From: Bacillota bacterium
Lineage (GTDB): Bacteria; Bacillota; Clostridia; Acetivibrionales; JAMNYG01
Direction of reading: 5' to 3'
Length of the DNA stretch: 40,955 bases
Assembly (NCBI GenBank): GCA_023622945.1
Contig: JAMNYG010000028.1
Location: 1-40,955, forward strand
Under the pieces are notes generated by a model. It saw nothing but the letters and a program-made list of their open reading frames with translations, searched no databases and was not told the origin of the DNA. A program made the position numbers and the translations under genes. This document shows, piece after piece, positions 16,687-24,255 of this stretch; the stretch's first letter is position 1; every line of letters starts with the position of its first letter.

Positions 16687-17607
16687 ATGTCAAAAGACAA
16701 GTATTTATTGATAAGAGAAATATCAGCGGGATTATGGAATGAAATGCATCATGTTTTAACCCAGCTTCTTGTTGCGGAAATCCTCCAAAGGATTCCGGTT
16801 GTTTACTGGGGTGCAGGATGCTTATATGCTTCATCAGATGGCTCAAATGCATTTGAACAGTTCTTCCTGCCTGTATCAGACTGCAATGTGCAGGACCTGG
16901 CCAAGGAGGAATTTTCTTTTTATCCGCAACGGTGGAACAGCTCCAATCTTACGCTGCCCAATCCTGGCAACGCTGCGGATAACAGGTCCGGGACAGACTT
17001 TTTGGCGGAGATGGATGTTGATGTATATGTCCGGGATACCTATACGGATGTGGAAAAGATCATCCCTTTTATACCGGCAGATCATCCCTTATACGGGCTG
17101 AACCGAAAGGATTTGCTTAGCCGCCTGATACACAAATATATCCGCCTTCAAAAGGAAGTTCAGGCATATATCGATGCTTTCTATGAAGAGAATATGAAGG
17201 GCTCTGCCTTTTTGGCCGTACACATCCGTAGCAGTGACAAAATTGTAGAAGTGGGGCACCTTCATGAGTTAAATGATCAGTATCCCATGGAGATAGAAAA
17301 GGTCCTGAAGGCCAATCCAGGTATGCGGATATTTTTAATGACCGATTGCATTGAAATTCTGGAAGAGTACAAAAAAAGGTATGGAAGCCTATTAATCCAT
17401 ACCGAATGCAAAAGAGTCCCAAGAAGCGGCAAGGGAGTTCATTTTCAGGAATATCCGGATAACAGGCAAAAGGGTTTTGAAATCATATTGGATACATGGC
17501 TTGCAGCAAGATGCGATTTCTTTATCGGCAACGGATATTCAAACGTATCGGCAGCCGTCAGCGAACTTAAGGATTGGGGAAAAGACAGAATCAAGCTTTT
17601 ATATTAG
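16687..17607 (+). CDS. NodZ/GT23-like fucosyltransferase, paralogue 1
   Basis: A 306-residue protein, the first of four paralogues. It shares the layout of NodZ-type alpha-1,6-fucosyltransferases: an N-terminal LWNEMHHVLTQLLVAEILQR block followed by RIPVVYWG, NAFEQFFLPVS, FYPQRWN, and the GDP-fucose-binding H179-I-R181 in VHIRSSDK. The C-terminal block ARCDFFIGNGYSNVS corresponds to the family's last conserved motif. No signal peptide or membrane segment is present, so it acts in the cytoplasm on GDP-fucose. It sits between manC and the E1 alpha gene, 19 nt from the latter, in one operon. The acceptor (glycan or protein) is unknown. NodZ similarity is recognised by eye and motif order. Confidence 0.72.
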   Translation: MSKDKYLLIREISAGLWNEMHHVLTQLLVAEILQRIPVVYWGAGCLYASSDGSNAFEQFFLPVSDCNVQDLAKEEFSFYPQRWNSSNLTLPNPGNAADNRSGTDFLAEMDVDVYVRDTYTDVEKIIPFIPADHPLYGLNRKDLLSRLIHKYIRLQKEVQAYIDAFYEENMKGSAFLAVHIRSSDKIVEVGHLHELNDQYPMEIEKVLKANPGMRIFLMTDCIEILEEYKKRYGSLLIHTECKRVPRSGKGVHFQEYPDNRQKGFEIILDTWLAARCDFFIGNGYSNVSAAVSELKDWGKDRIKLLY

Positions 17608-17626
17608 CTGGAGGAGGCGATGAAAC

Positions 17627-18592
17627 ATGGAAAAAAGCAAATGGATGGAAATGTATAGGATCATGAGGCTTATCCGCCTGGTTGAACAAAGGATCAATGA
17701 TGAATACAAGTATGACGAGATTAAGACACCGATTCACCTGTCCATCGGACAGGAAGCTGTGGCAGCAGGTGTTTGCATACATCTCCGGAAGGATGACTAT
17801 ATCTTTGGTACCCATCGAAGCCACTCGCAGTATATTGCGAAAGGCGGAGATATCAAAAAAATGATTGCGGAACTGTACCTGAGAAAAACCGGATGTGCTC
17901 GTGGCAGAGGAGGATCCATGCATCTTGTTGATCCCGAAGTAGGGATACTTGGCTCTTCCGCCATTGTTGGCGGAAATATCCCGCTTGGAACGGGTACAGC
18001 TCTGGCTTCAAAACTTCTTAACAATGACAGGGTAACTGTTGTATTTTTTGGCGATGGAGCCGTTGATGAAGGCACATTCCATGAAAGCCTTAATTTTGCC
18101 GCGCTAAAAAAGCTGCCTGTTGTTTATGTATGCGAAAACAATTTTTACGCCATTAACTCTCACCAGCTGTCAAGGCAAGTGGGCGATAACATTTATAAAT
18201 GGGCACAGAATTATGGAATGCCGGGTTTTCAGATTGACGGAAACGATGTACTTGAAGTTTCCGATTATGCCGAAAAAGCCATTTCCAGATGCAGGAACGG
18301 TGAAGGCCCAACTCTCATTGAATGCCTTACTTACAGATGGAAAGGCCATATAGGAACGGTGGACGATGTAGGGGAAGGCTACAGACCCAGAGAGGAATAT
18401 GAGTATTGGGTTTCAAAATGCCCCATAAAAAGGTTTTCTGAATTCCTTAAAGATCAGGGAGTTTTAACTGATGAGCTAATTAAGAAAATCGATCAGGAAA
18501 TATACGATCTAATAGAAGAAGCATTCAGTTTTGCACAGAATTCTCCAAAACCTTCACCTGATGAACTGATGGATTTTGTATATGCTGACTGA
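17627..18592 (+). CDS. thiamine-diphosphate-dependent dehydrogenase E1 component, alpha subunit
   Basis: A 321-residue protein with the ThDP motif running from GDGAVDEGTFHESLNFA (from about residue 142) to ENN (about 170-172). Other E1 alpha blocks are IHLSIGQEAVAAG, GTHRSHSQYIAKG, GRGGSMHLVD and the phospho-loop-like YRWKGHIGTVDD. With the beta subunit it should decarboxylate a 2-oxoacid and hold the acyl-anion equivalent on ThDP. No E2 lipoyl transferase or E3 gene is present here, and all neighbours are sugar-nucleotide genes. That makes a normal oxidative dehydrogenase role doubtful; a carboligase role that adds a two-carbon unit to a keto-sugar is an alternative, as proposed for avilamycin AviB1/AviB2. 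A GGAGGAGG site precedes the ATG. Confidence 0.85.
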   Translation: MEKSKWMEMYRIMRLIRLVEQRINDEYKYDEIKTPIHLSIGQEAVAAGVCIHLRKDDYIFGTHRSHSQYIAKGGDIKKMIAELYLRKTGCARGRGGSMHLVDPEVGILGSSAIVGGNIPLGTGTALASKLLNNDRVTVVFFGDGAVDEGTFHESLNFAALKKLPVVYVCENNFYAINSHQLSRQVGDNIYKWAQNYGMPGFQIDGNDVLEVSDYAEKAISRCRNGEGPTLIECLTYRWKGHIGTVDDVGEGYRPREEYEYWVSKCPIKRFSEFLKDQGVLTDELIKKIDQEIYDLIEEAFSFAQNSPKPSPDELMDFVYAD

Positions 18593-18663
18593 AACTACAG
18601 GTGGAGGCGGAAGTTTTGTGAAAAGAATGATGCGTACTTTCTATTCAGAAGGAGGGTGTTTTT

Positions 18664-19707
18664 ATGCCATGGACGACGGTTCAGGTTGAAAAACTGGATA
18701 ACTTTTTTATAATGGGCGATCATACGGGTGACCGTGTTCTCACATACAGAGATGCTTTACGTGAAGCTTTGGACCAGTCCCTTGCAAGGGATCCGAGAGT
18801 GTTTATCATGGGCGAAGGTGTTGATGATGTGGCCGGTGTTTTTGGAACCACCAAGGGATTGAAAGAAAAATACGGTGCAAACAGAGTGTTTGATACTCCG
18901 ATAGCAGAAAACTCAATGACAGGTATAGCAGTGGGAGCTGCCATGGCGGGGCTAAGGCCCATATTCATTCATGCCAGGATGGATTTCCTTTTGCTTTCAC
19001 TGGACCAGTTGGTAAATCACGCATCCAAATGGTGCTACATGTTCGGAGGAAAGGTAAAAGTTCCACTGGTGGTAAGAACCATAAGCGCCAGGGGATGGGG
19101 ATCAGGAGCACAGCATTCACAGTGTATACAGGGAATGCTGATGAATGTTCCGGGTTTGAAAATTGTTGCCCCTGCCACACCTTATGATGCCAAAGGATTA
19201 ATGATATCTGCCATTATCGACAACAACCCGGTGTTGTTTGTGGAACACCGGTGGCTGCATAAAACAACGGGATATGTTCCGGAAGAAGTGTATTCAATTC
19301 CTATTGGCAAAGGCGTCATCCACCGCAGGGGAGAGGATGTCACCATTGTGGCTGTGTCCTACATGCTTGTTGAGGCATTGAAGGCTGCCGAAAAGCTTCA
19401 GGAATCGGGCATATCTGCCGAGGTTATAGATCCTCGGACATTGAAACCCCTGGATGAAAAGATACTGGTGGAATCGGTAGCAAAAACCGGGAGGCTTATA
19501 ATTGCCGACACAGGCTGCAAAACGGGCAGCGTAGCTTCCGAGATAGCTGCAGTTGCAGCTGAAAAAGCGTTCCACTTCCTGAAAAAACCCATCAAGCGGG
19601 TGTGTTGCCCTGATACGCCCACACCTACCAGCGACGTGCTGGAGAAAGCATTTTATCCTACTGCGGAGGACATTTTTGCCGAAGCGGTGAGCTTGGTAAG
19701 AGAATGA
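18664..19707 (+). CDS. thiamine-diphosphate-dependent dehydrogenase E1 component, beta subunit
   Basis: A 347-residue E1 beta / transketolase-like protein. After about 20 unusual residues (MPWTTVQVEKLDNFFIMG) it has the standard layout: LTYRDALREALDQ, MGEGVDDVAGVFGTTKGL, VFDTPIAENSMTGIAVGAA with the glutamate that activates ThDP, and GWGSGAQHSQ. The C-terminal domain carries VIDPRTLKPLDEKI. It pairs with the preceding E1 alpha. AGGAGGG lies 7-8 nt before the ATG. A 23-codon frame (18618-18689, GTG start with its own GGAGG) overlaps the start and could couple translation. No acyltransferase partner is nearby; see the alpha subunit for the carboligase idea. Confidence 0.85.
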   Translation: MPWTTVQVEKLDNFFIMGDHTGDRVLTYRDALREALDQSLARDPRVFIMGEGVDDVAGVFGTTKGLKEKYGANRVFDTPIAENSMTGIAVGAAMAGLRPIFIHARMDFLLLSLDQLVNHASKWCYMFGGKVKVPLVVRTISARGWGSGAQHSQCIQGMLMNVPGLKIVAPATPYDAKGLMISAIIDNNPVLFVEHRWLHKTTGYVPEEVYSIPIGKGVIHRRGEDVTIVAVSYMLVEALKAAEKLQESGISAEVIDPRTLKPLDEKILVESVAKTGRLIIADTGCKTGSVASEIAAVAAEKAFHFLKKPIKRVCCPDTPTPTSDVLEKAFYPTAEDIFAEAVSLVRE

Positions 19708-19746
19708 AAATAGAGAACGAAAATAGGGAATGAAAAGAGGATGATT

Positions 19747-20796
19747 ATGGACAGGATAATTGAGCAGGATTGTCTTGAATATATTGAAAAAATCGATTTA
19801 TCTCCGTTAAGGAATAAAACCGTTTACATTACAGGAGCCAACGGACTTATTGGCACTTATGTGATCTATATGCTTCATCTTGCCAATGTAACCAAAGAGG
19901 CAGGGATTAACATCGTGGGTGTCAGTAAAAGCCCTCCAGGCAGCCACCTTAAGGATATTTTCAGTGACCGGTATACGTTTCATGCGGTGGACCTGAATAA
20001 TCCGGACTGCGATTGCTTTCATGTGAAGGCTGACTATATCATCCACGGTGCAACTTATGCCCAGCCGAAGAAGTTCATCCAAAATTATCTGGATACAATT
20101 CATCTGAACACAACGGTAACCGAAAGGTTGCTAAAAAAAGCCAAGGACGATGGTGCCACTCTGTTGTATTTAAGCTCTTCGGAAGTGTATGGTGACCCGG
20201 ATGAAGAACATATACCCACCAGGGAAGATTTCCCCGGCTTGTGTTCTCCTGTGGACATAAGGGCAATCTATGCCGAGTCCAAACGTATGGGTGAGACATT
20301 GTGTTTTGCCTACAGAAACTTTGAAGCTGTTGATGCAAAAATCGCCCGGATTTCCATGACATATGGTCCCGGCATCGGCCTGAAGGATGAAAGGGTACTT
20401 GCCCATTTCCTGCGGCAGGCTCTTTTTGATAAAAAGATTGTGATGCTGGATGACGGAAGCAAAGTCAGGACATTCTGCTATATTGCAGATTGTGTTCTGA
20501 TGCTGCTTTATATAATGCTCTACGGAAAAGACTTTGTATATAATGTGGGAGGCAAAGACAGTATCAGCATTCGCACTCTTGCAGAGGAGATATGCCTGCT
20601 GACGGGAAGCACATTATCCGATGAAATTGCAAACAAGGAAAGTCTGAAAGATGTCAAGGTTTCTCCCAAATTGGTCAAACTGGATATAACAAAAGTCTTA
20701 ACCGAGTTTCCTCTCCCGCCCTTCAAACCTTTCAGGGAGGGTCTGAGCCGCACGATTGAGTGGAATATGGCGGCAAACGGGTTACATGGCTTTTAA
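19747..20796 (+). CDS. extended SDR: NAD-dependent sugar-nucleotide epimerase/dehydratase
   Basis: About 349 residues. The cofactor motif is TGANGLIG near residue 30. The catalytic region has LSSSEVYGDP and YAESKRMGE (Tyr and Lys of YxxxK), followed by RISMTYGPG and the FCYIADCV block of extended SDRs. The SSSE rather than TDE tetrad points away from RmlB and towards the Gmd / UDP-glucuronate-decarboxylase side, but the reaction is not settled. I favour the ATG at 19747, giving AGAGG a normal spacing; the ATG at 19741 is too close. It ends the manC operon, immediately after the E1 pair, and could process the 4-keto sugar those enzymes use or make. Confidence 0.8.
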   Translation: MDRIIEQDCLEYIEKIDLSPLRNKTVYITGANGLIGTYVIYMLHLANVTKEAGINIVGVSKSPPGSHLKDIFSDRYTFHAVDLNNPDCDCFHVKADYIIHGATYAQPKKFIQNYLDTIHLNTTVTERLLKKAKDDGATLLYLSSSEVYGDPDEEHIPTREDFPGLCSPVDIRAIYAESKRMGETLCFAYRNFEAVDAKIARISMTYGPGIGLKDERVLAHFLRQALFDKKIVMLDDGSKVRTFCYIADCVLMLLYIMLYGKDFVYNVGGKDSISIRTLAEEICLLTGSTLSDEIANKESLKDVKVSPKLVKLDITKVLTEFPLPPFKPFREGLSRTIEWNMAANGLHGF

Positions 20797-20852
20797 CATC
20801 CAGGGTCTGAAACCTGAAAACGCACCCATACATTTAACATAATTCTTCCATG

Positions 20853-20877
20853 ATCCCCTGCTTGCATAAGCGGGGGA
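20853..20877 (+). terminator. strong hairpin without U tract
   Basis: ATCCCCTGCTT and AAGCGGGGGAT form an 11-bp stem (one G-T pair) with a loop of about 3-4 nt, 56 nt after the SDR stop. No T run follows, so it may be a processing or attenuation hairpin rather than a standard terminator. Confidence 0.5.
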
Positions 20878-20895
20878 TAAACTGATTTATTCCGG

Positions 20896-20975
20896 GACTT
20901 TGCACATTGTGCCATTCCATAACTTTATGCCATTCTGCAACTTTGCACATTAAACAATCCAGTAACTTTGCACAT
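20896..20975 (+). repeat. iterated AACTTTGCACAT motif
   Basis: ACTTTGCACAT occurs at 20897, 20940 and 20965, with a diverged form AACTTTATGCCATT at 20921. The spacing is 25, 18 and 25 bp, all in one orientation. The last copy contains the CACA of the sigma-K-like promoter, so the motif may be an activator or repressor site as well as a repeat. Confidence 0.6.
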
Positions 20976-20999
20976 AAAACTACAGGTATACATAAGATA
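20971..20999 (+). promoter_or_regulatory. sigma-K-like promoter of the fucosyltransferase operon
   Basis: AC at 20972-20973 (context CACA), exactly 17 nt, then CATAAGATA at 20991-20999 is a perfect match to AC-N17-CATANNNTA. The predicted start, near 21007, lies about 20 nt before the GAGGTGA ribosome site. This is the second perfect match in the cluster. Confidence 0.55.
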
Positions 21000-21042
21000 A
21001 ACTTGAGTGAATTATTTAACTAAACTGTGAGGTGAAGCTTAC

Positions 21043-22221
21043 GTGGCAGGTGACAGATTTCTGCTAATCAAACCTTGGAGCAACAGGTTATGGCCTGATT
21101 TGGAACACGTTTTGGGTCAACTTTTAATAGCCGAGATCACCAACCGTATCCCCGTTGTCTACTGGCCAACCCTTTGCCTGCATAACGGGTTTATTCATAC
21201 CAACGGATTTGAACTGTATTTTGAACCTGTATCCGGTTTCAGCATTTTTGATTTAGCCAAACCTGAGTATACCTTTTATCCTCCCTTCTGGGATGCAGAC
21301 AATCTGTTGGTGGAAGATGCCGACAAGGATAAATGGATGTATAGAAGCATTGGGGATCTTATAAGCAGTGACGCAAATGTAGTGGTGGCGGATGTATATT
21401 TTTCGATAGGGGAAATAATTCCCTTCGTCAGGAAAGAAAATGCTGCATACGGCATGACAGCCACAGAGATTTACCGTTATCTCTTTAAGAAATATATAAG
21501 ACCCAAGAGGGACATTATCATGGAAGTGCAGGGATTTTACAATTCATGGCTTAAGGACGGGCATCCCCTGCTGGCAGTACATGTTCGGAGAGAAGATGAC
21601 ATGATCATTGACCAAAGGAAAGATGTAGCTGATGAAAACTACTGGACCAGGTACAGCAGAAAATACGGTTCAAAACCTTCAAAAAAACGCAAAAGAAAAT
21701 ACCGCTTTTTTGGTAAAGGGAAAATGCTGAAGGCCAATACCGAGTATCATGCTGAAATCCAAAAAATTATGAATGAATATTCCATCCGGAAAATATTCCT
21801 TCTCACCGATAGTGAGGAAGTGGTAGAGGAATACCGCAAAAAGTATGGCGATTTGATCGTGTGCACCGACTGCAAGCGATTATCGAGAAACGATCCGGCT
21901 TACAACATGGAGAACCCTATGGTGAAAAGGAGACGGGGGATAGAGACAATTAAGGACGCATATCTTGCCGCACGTTGTGACTTTTTCATCGGAAACGATT
22001 TTTCAAACCTGTCTCGGGCTATATACAGGATGAAAGACTGGCCACAGGAAAATATCAAGCTTCTTTTCCGTCAAAAGAGGAAGCGGAAATACCCCGTCAA
22101 TGCAAAAATAATCGTACCCGGAGAAAACAAGCTGCTTAGTACTTTATCAGGGTTTATAAAAAAGATTTACCAGGGGATTAAGAAAAGACTGCACATTGGA
22201 GGTGGAGAAATTGACCGCTGA
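21043..22221 (+). CDS. NodZ/GT23-like fucosyltransferase, paralogue 2, with basic insertion
   Basis: A 392-residue paralogue starting at GTG with GAGGTGA ahead. It has RLWPDLEHVLGQLLIAEI, RIPVVYWP, TNGFELYFEPVSGF, FYPPFWD and SDANVVVADVYF, blocks that line up with rhizobial NodZ, and the donor motif H180-V-R182 in VHVRREDD. Just after that motif comes an insertion of about 30 residues rich in Lys/Arg (KPSKKRKRKYRFFGKGK), absent from the other three copies. The last block is ARCDFFIGNDFSNLS. The C-terminus adds a roughly 50-residue basic, amphipathic tail. It is first of three tandem overlapping paralogues. The insertion may bind an acidic acceptor or surface; that is inference. Confidence 0.72.
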   Translation: MAGDRFLLIKPWSNRLWPDLEHVLGQLLIAEITNRIPVVYWPTLCLHNGFIHTNGFELYFEPVSGFSIFDLAKPEYTFYPPFWDADNLLVEDADKDKWMYRSIGDLISSDANVVVADVYFSIGEIIPFVRKENAAYGMTATEIYRYLFKKYIRPKRDIIMEVQGFYNSWLKDGHPLLAVHVRREDDMIIDQRKDVADENYWTRYSRKYGSKPSKKRKRKYRFFGKGKMLKANTEYHAEIQKIMNEYSIRKIFLLTDSEEVVEEYRKKYGDLIVCTDCKRLSRNDPAYNMENPMVKRRRGIETIKDAYLAARCDFFIGNDFSNLSRAIYRMKDWPQENIKLLFRQKRKRKYPVNAKIIVPGENKLLSTLSGFIKKIYQGIKKRLHIGGGEIDR

Positions 22222-23275
22222 TCGATTTTTGCTTATAAAAAGCTGGGGCTGTGGCTTTTGGTCCGACGTGGATCATGTGATGGGACAGTTGCTGGCTGCA
22301 GAGCTTACAAACAGGATTCCGGTGGTTTATTGGGGAACAAACAGCCTTTACTCCGAATCATTTAAAGGAAATGCCTTTGAATTATATTTTGAACCTGTAT
22401 CCAACTACACCATTGAAGAATTGGCCAAACCCGGTTTTACCTATTACCCCCCCATATGGAACAGCAAAAACCTCACGGTGGAAGACCTGGATAAAATAGC
22501 CTGGACATACCGAAATCTGGGCGATATGATGGCCAGCGATGCCAATGTGGTAGTCAGCGACACTCATTATTTTATACGTCCCATAATCCACTACATCCCT
22601 AAGAACCATTGGGCATATGGAATGACAGCGCACCGGATATACCGATGCCTGTTTGATAAATATATAAGGCTTAAACCGGATATTCAGGAGGAAATACAGC
22701 AATTTTATGATGAGTTCATGAAGGATTCAAAACCATTGCTGGGGGTTCACATACGTGGCGGTGATAAAGTAAAGGAAGTAGAAAACCTGTCTCATTTGAA
22801 CAGGCAATATCATAAAACCATACAAAGCTTTATTGATCGGTATGGAATTAAAAAAGTCCTGTTGCTGACAGACTGTGAAGAGATTCTGAATGATTTTAAA
22901 AAGCGGTACGGCGAGATGGTTATTTATACTGATTGCAAAAGGGGGCAGATCAACGATACCCAGAATGCTCCGCATCTAACCAGCTATTTTGATAAAAGGC
23001 GCAAAGGGATAGAGATCATAAAGGATACCTACCTGGCTTCCATGTGCGACTTTTTTATAGGCAATGGCTATTCCAATGTATCATATACGGTAAAACGCCT
23101 GAAAGATTGGCAGGACAACAACATTGTCCTTTTCTACAGGAGCCTGAAGCATGAGCTGAAGCTGGCACAAAAGCGTATAAAAGCCGACCGGAGACGAAGA
23201 AAACTGGAAAGAATTCGTCATAGGGCAGAGTATCCTGAATTATACGGAGGTGTGAACACGTATGCAGATGAATAG
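22211..23275 (+). CDS. NodZ/GT23-like fucosyltransferase, paralogue 3
   Basis: About 354 residues. I choose the TTG at 22211, which has GGAGGTGG 5-6 nt ahead; a TTG at 22196 lies before that site. The start overlaps the end of paralogue 2 by 11 nt, so the genes are translationally linked. The blocks are WSDVDHVMGQLLAAELTNR, RIPVVYWG, NAFELYFEPVS, YYPPIWN, SDANVVVSDTHYF, the donor motif H180-I-R182 in VHIRGGDK, and MCDFFIGNGYSNVS. A 45-residue tail rich in Arg/Lys (KADRRRRKLERIRHR) is unique to this copy. With an intact donor site it is likely active. Confidence 0.72.
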   Translation: MTADRFLLIKSWGCGFWSDVDHVMGQLLAAELTNRIPVVYWGTNSLYSESFKGNAFELYFEPVSNYTIEELAKPGFTYYPPIWNSKNLTVEDLDKIAWTYRNLGDMMASDANVVVSDTHYFIRPIIHYIPKNHWAYGMTAHRIYRCLFDKYIRLKPDIQEEIQQFYDEFMKDSKPLLGVHIRGGDKVKEVENLSHLNRQYHKTIQSFIDRYGIKKVLLLTDCEEILNDFKKRYGEMVIYTDCKRGQINDTQNAPHLTSYFDKRRKGIEIIKDTYLASMCDFFIGNGYSNVSYTVKRLKDWQDNNIVLFYRSLKHELKLAQKRIKADRRRRKLERIRHRAEYPELYGGVNTYADE

Positions 23276-24221
23276 ATATTTATTGATTAAATCGTTAGGC
23301 AAAAGCATTTGGGCAGATGTGGATCATGTCGTATGCCAGATTCTTGCCGCAGAGTTGACTGACAGGATTCCTGTTGTGTACTGGGGCATGGAGAGCCTGT
23401 ACAGTGAATCCATCGCAACAAATGCATTTGAGTTATTTTTCGAACCGGTGTCCCGCTTCACCATAGATGATATTATTCGACCGGGATATACTTTTTATCC
23501 GCCCACATGGAACCCTGAGAAAATTTTCGCTGAAGACAGCGACAGGTTCAAAATGGAATACAGGGATTTGAAAAGCCTGATGAAAAGTGATGCCAATATT
23601 GTTGTCAGCGATGTTTATTACCCATTGAGTTCCATATTGGCATGGACCAAAAGGTCACACTGGTCTTTCGGGAAAACGCCTTATCAGGTGTACCGTTATC
23701 TTTTTGATAAATATATAAAACCAAAGCCGGAGATAAAAAGGGAAATAAAAAAATATATCAATACCAATCCTGACTTCAGGGACGAAAGGCCGATATTGGG
23801 AGTTCACTGCACTTCAAATTCCATAGTGTATGAAGTGGCACAGATTTATGACTTAAATGAATTATACAGGCCATATATCTGGCAATTCGTATCCCGGTAC
23901 AATGTCAGACATATCTTTTTGATAACCGACTCCAATAAAATACTGAAACAATACAAAAAACTGTATGGCATAAACGGCATGTTATTATATACTGACAGCA
24001 AAAAACGTCCTCTGGAAAAACGTAAGCCTACTTATCTTCTGGAATACCCGAACAAAAGGCATAAAGGTGTGGAACTGATCAAGGATACCATTGAGGTCAT
24101 AAAGGACACGTATTTGGCTGCACAGTGCGACTTTTTTATCGGCAACGGTTATTCAAACCTGTCCAATACGGTAATGCGGCTTAAGGATTGGCCTGAAACA
24201 AATATTAAGCTGTTATACTAA
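23262..24221 (+). CDS. NodZ/GT23-like paralogue 4 with lost donor motif
   Basis: A 319-residue paralogue whose ATG overlaps the end of paralogue 3 by 14 nt, with GGAGGTG ahead. The N-terminal blocks are intact (IWADVDHVVCQILAAELTDR, RIPVVYWG, TNAFELFFEPVS, FYPPTWN, SDANIVVSDVYY). The donor motif, however, reads H182-C-T184 in VHCTSNS, so the arginine that binds the GDP-fucose phosphate, and the following Asp, are missing. A seven-residue internal duplication, ELIKDTIEVIKDTYLA (nt 24074-24110), is also unique. The final block AAQCDFFIGNGYSNLS is kept. It is probably inactive as a transferase and may serve as a partner, scaffold or acceptor-binding subunit. Confidence 0.7.
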   Translation: MQMNRYLLIKSLGKSIWADVDHVVCQILAAELTDRIPVVYWGMESLYSESIATNAFELFFEPVSRFTIDDIIRPGYTFYPPTWNPEKIFAEDSDRFKMEYRDLKSLMKSDANIVVSDVYYPLSSILAWTKRSHWSFGKTPYQVYRYLFDKYIKPKPEIKREIKKYINTNPDFRDERPILGVHCTSNSIVYEVAQIYDLNELYRPYIWQFVSRYNVRHIFLITDSNKILKQYKKLYGINGMLLYTDSKKRPLEKRKPTYLLEYPNKRHKGVELIKDTIEVIKDTYLAAQCDFFIGNGYSNLSNTVMRLKDWPETNIKLLY

Positions 24222-24255
24222 ACAGCCGGTTTTACAAGGAAGTGGAGGGATGATT

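Noticed and set aside
18618-18689. Separate small gene overlapping the E1 beta start
   Set aside because: It has a ribosome site, but only 23 codons and no known product; at most a coupling frame.
17627-19707. Ordinary pyruvate or acetoin dehydrogenase operon
   Set aside because: No E2, E3 or lipoylation gene is present and both flanks are sugar-nucleotide genes; kept only as an alternative.
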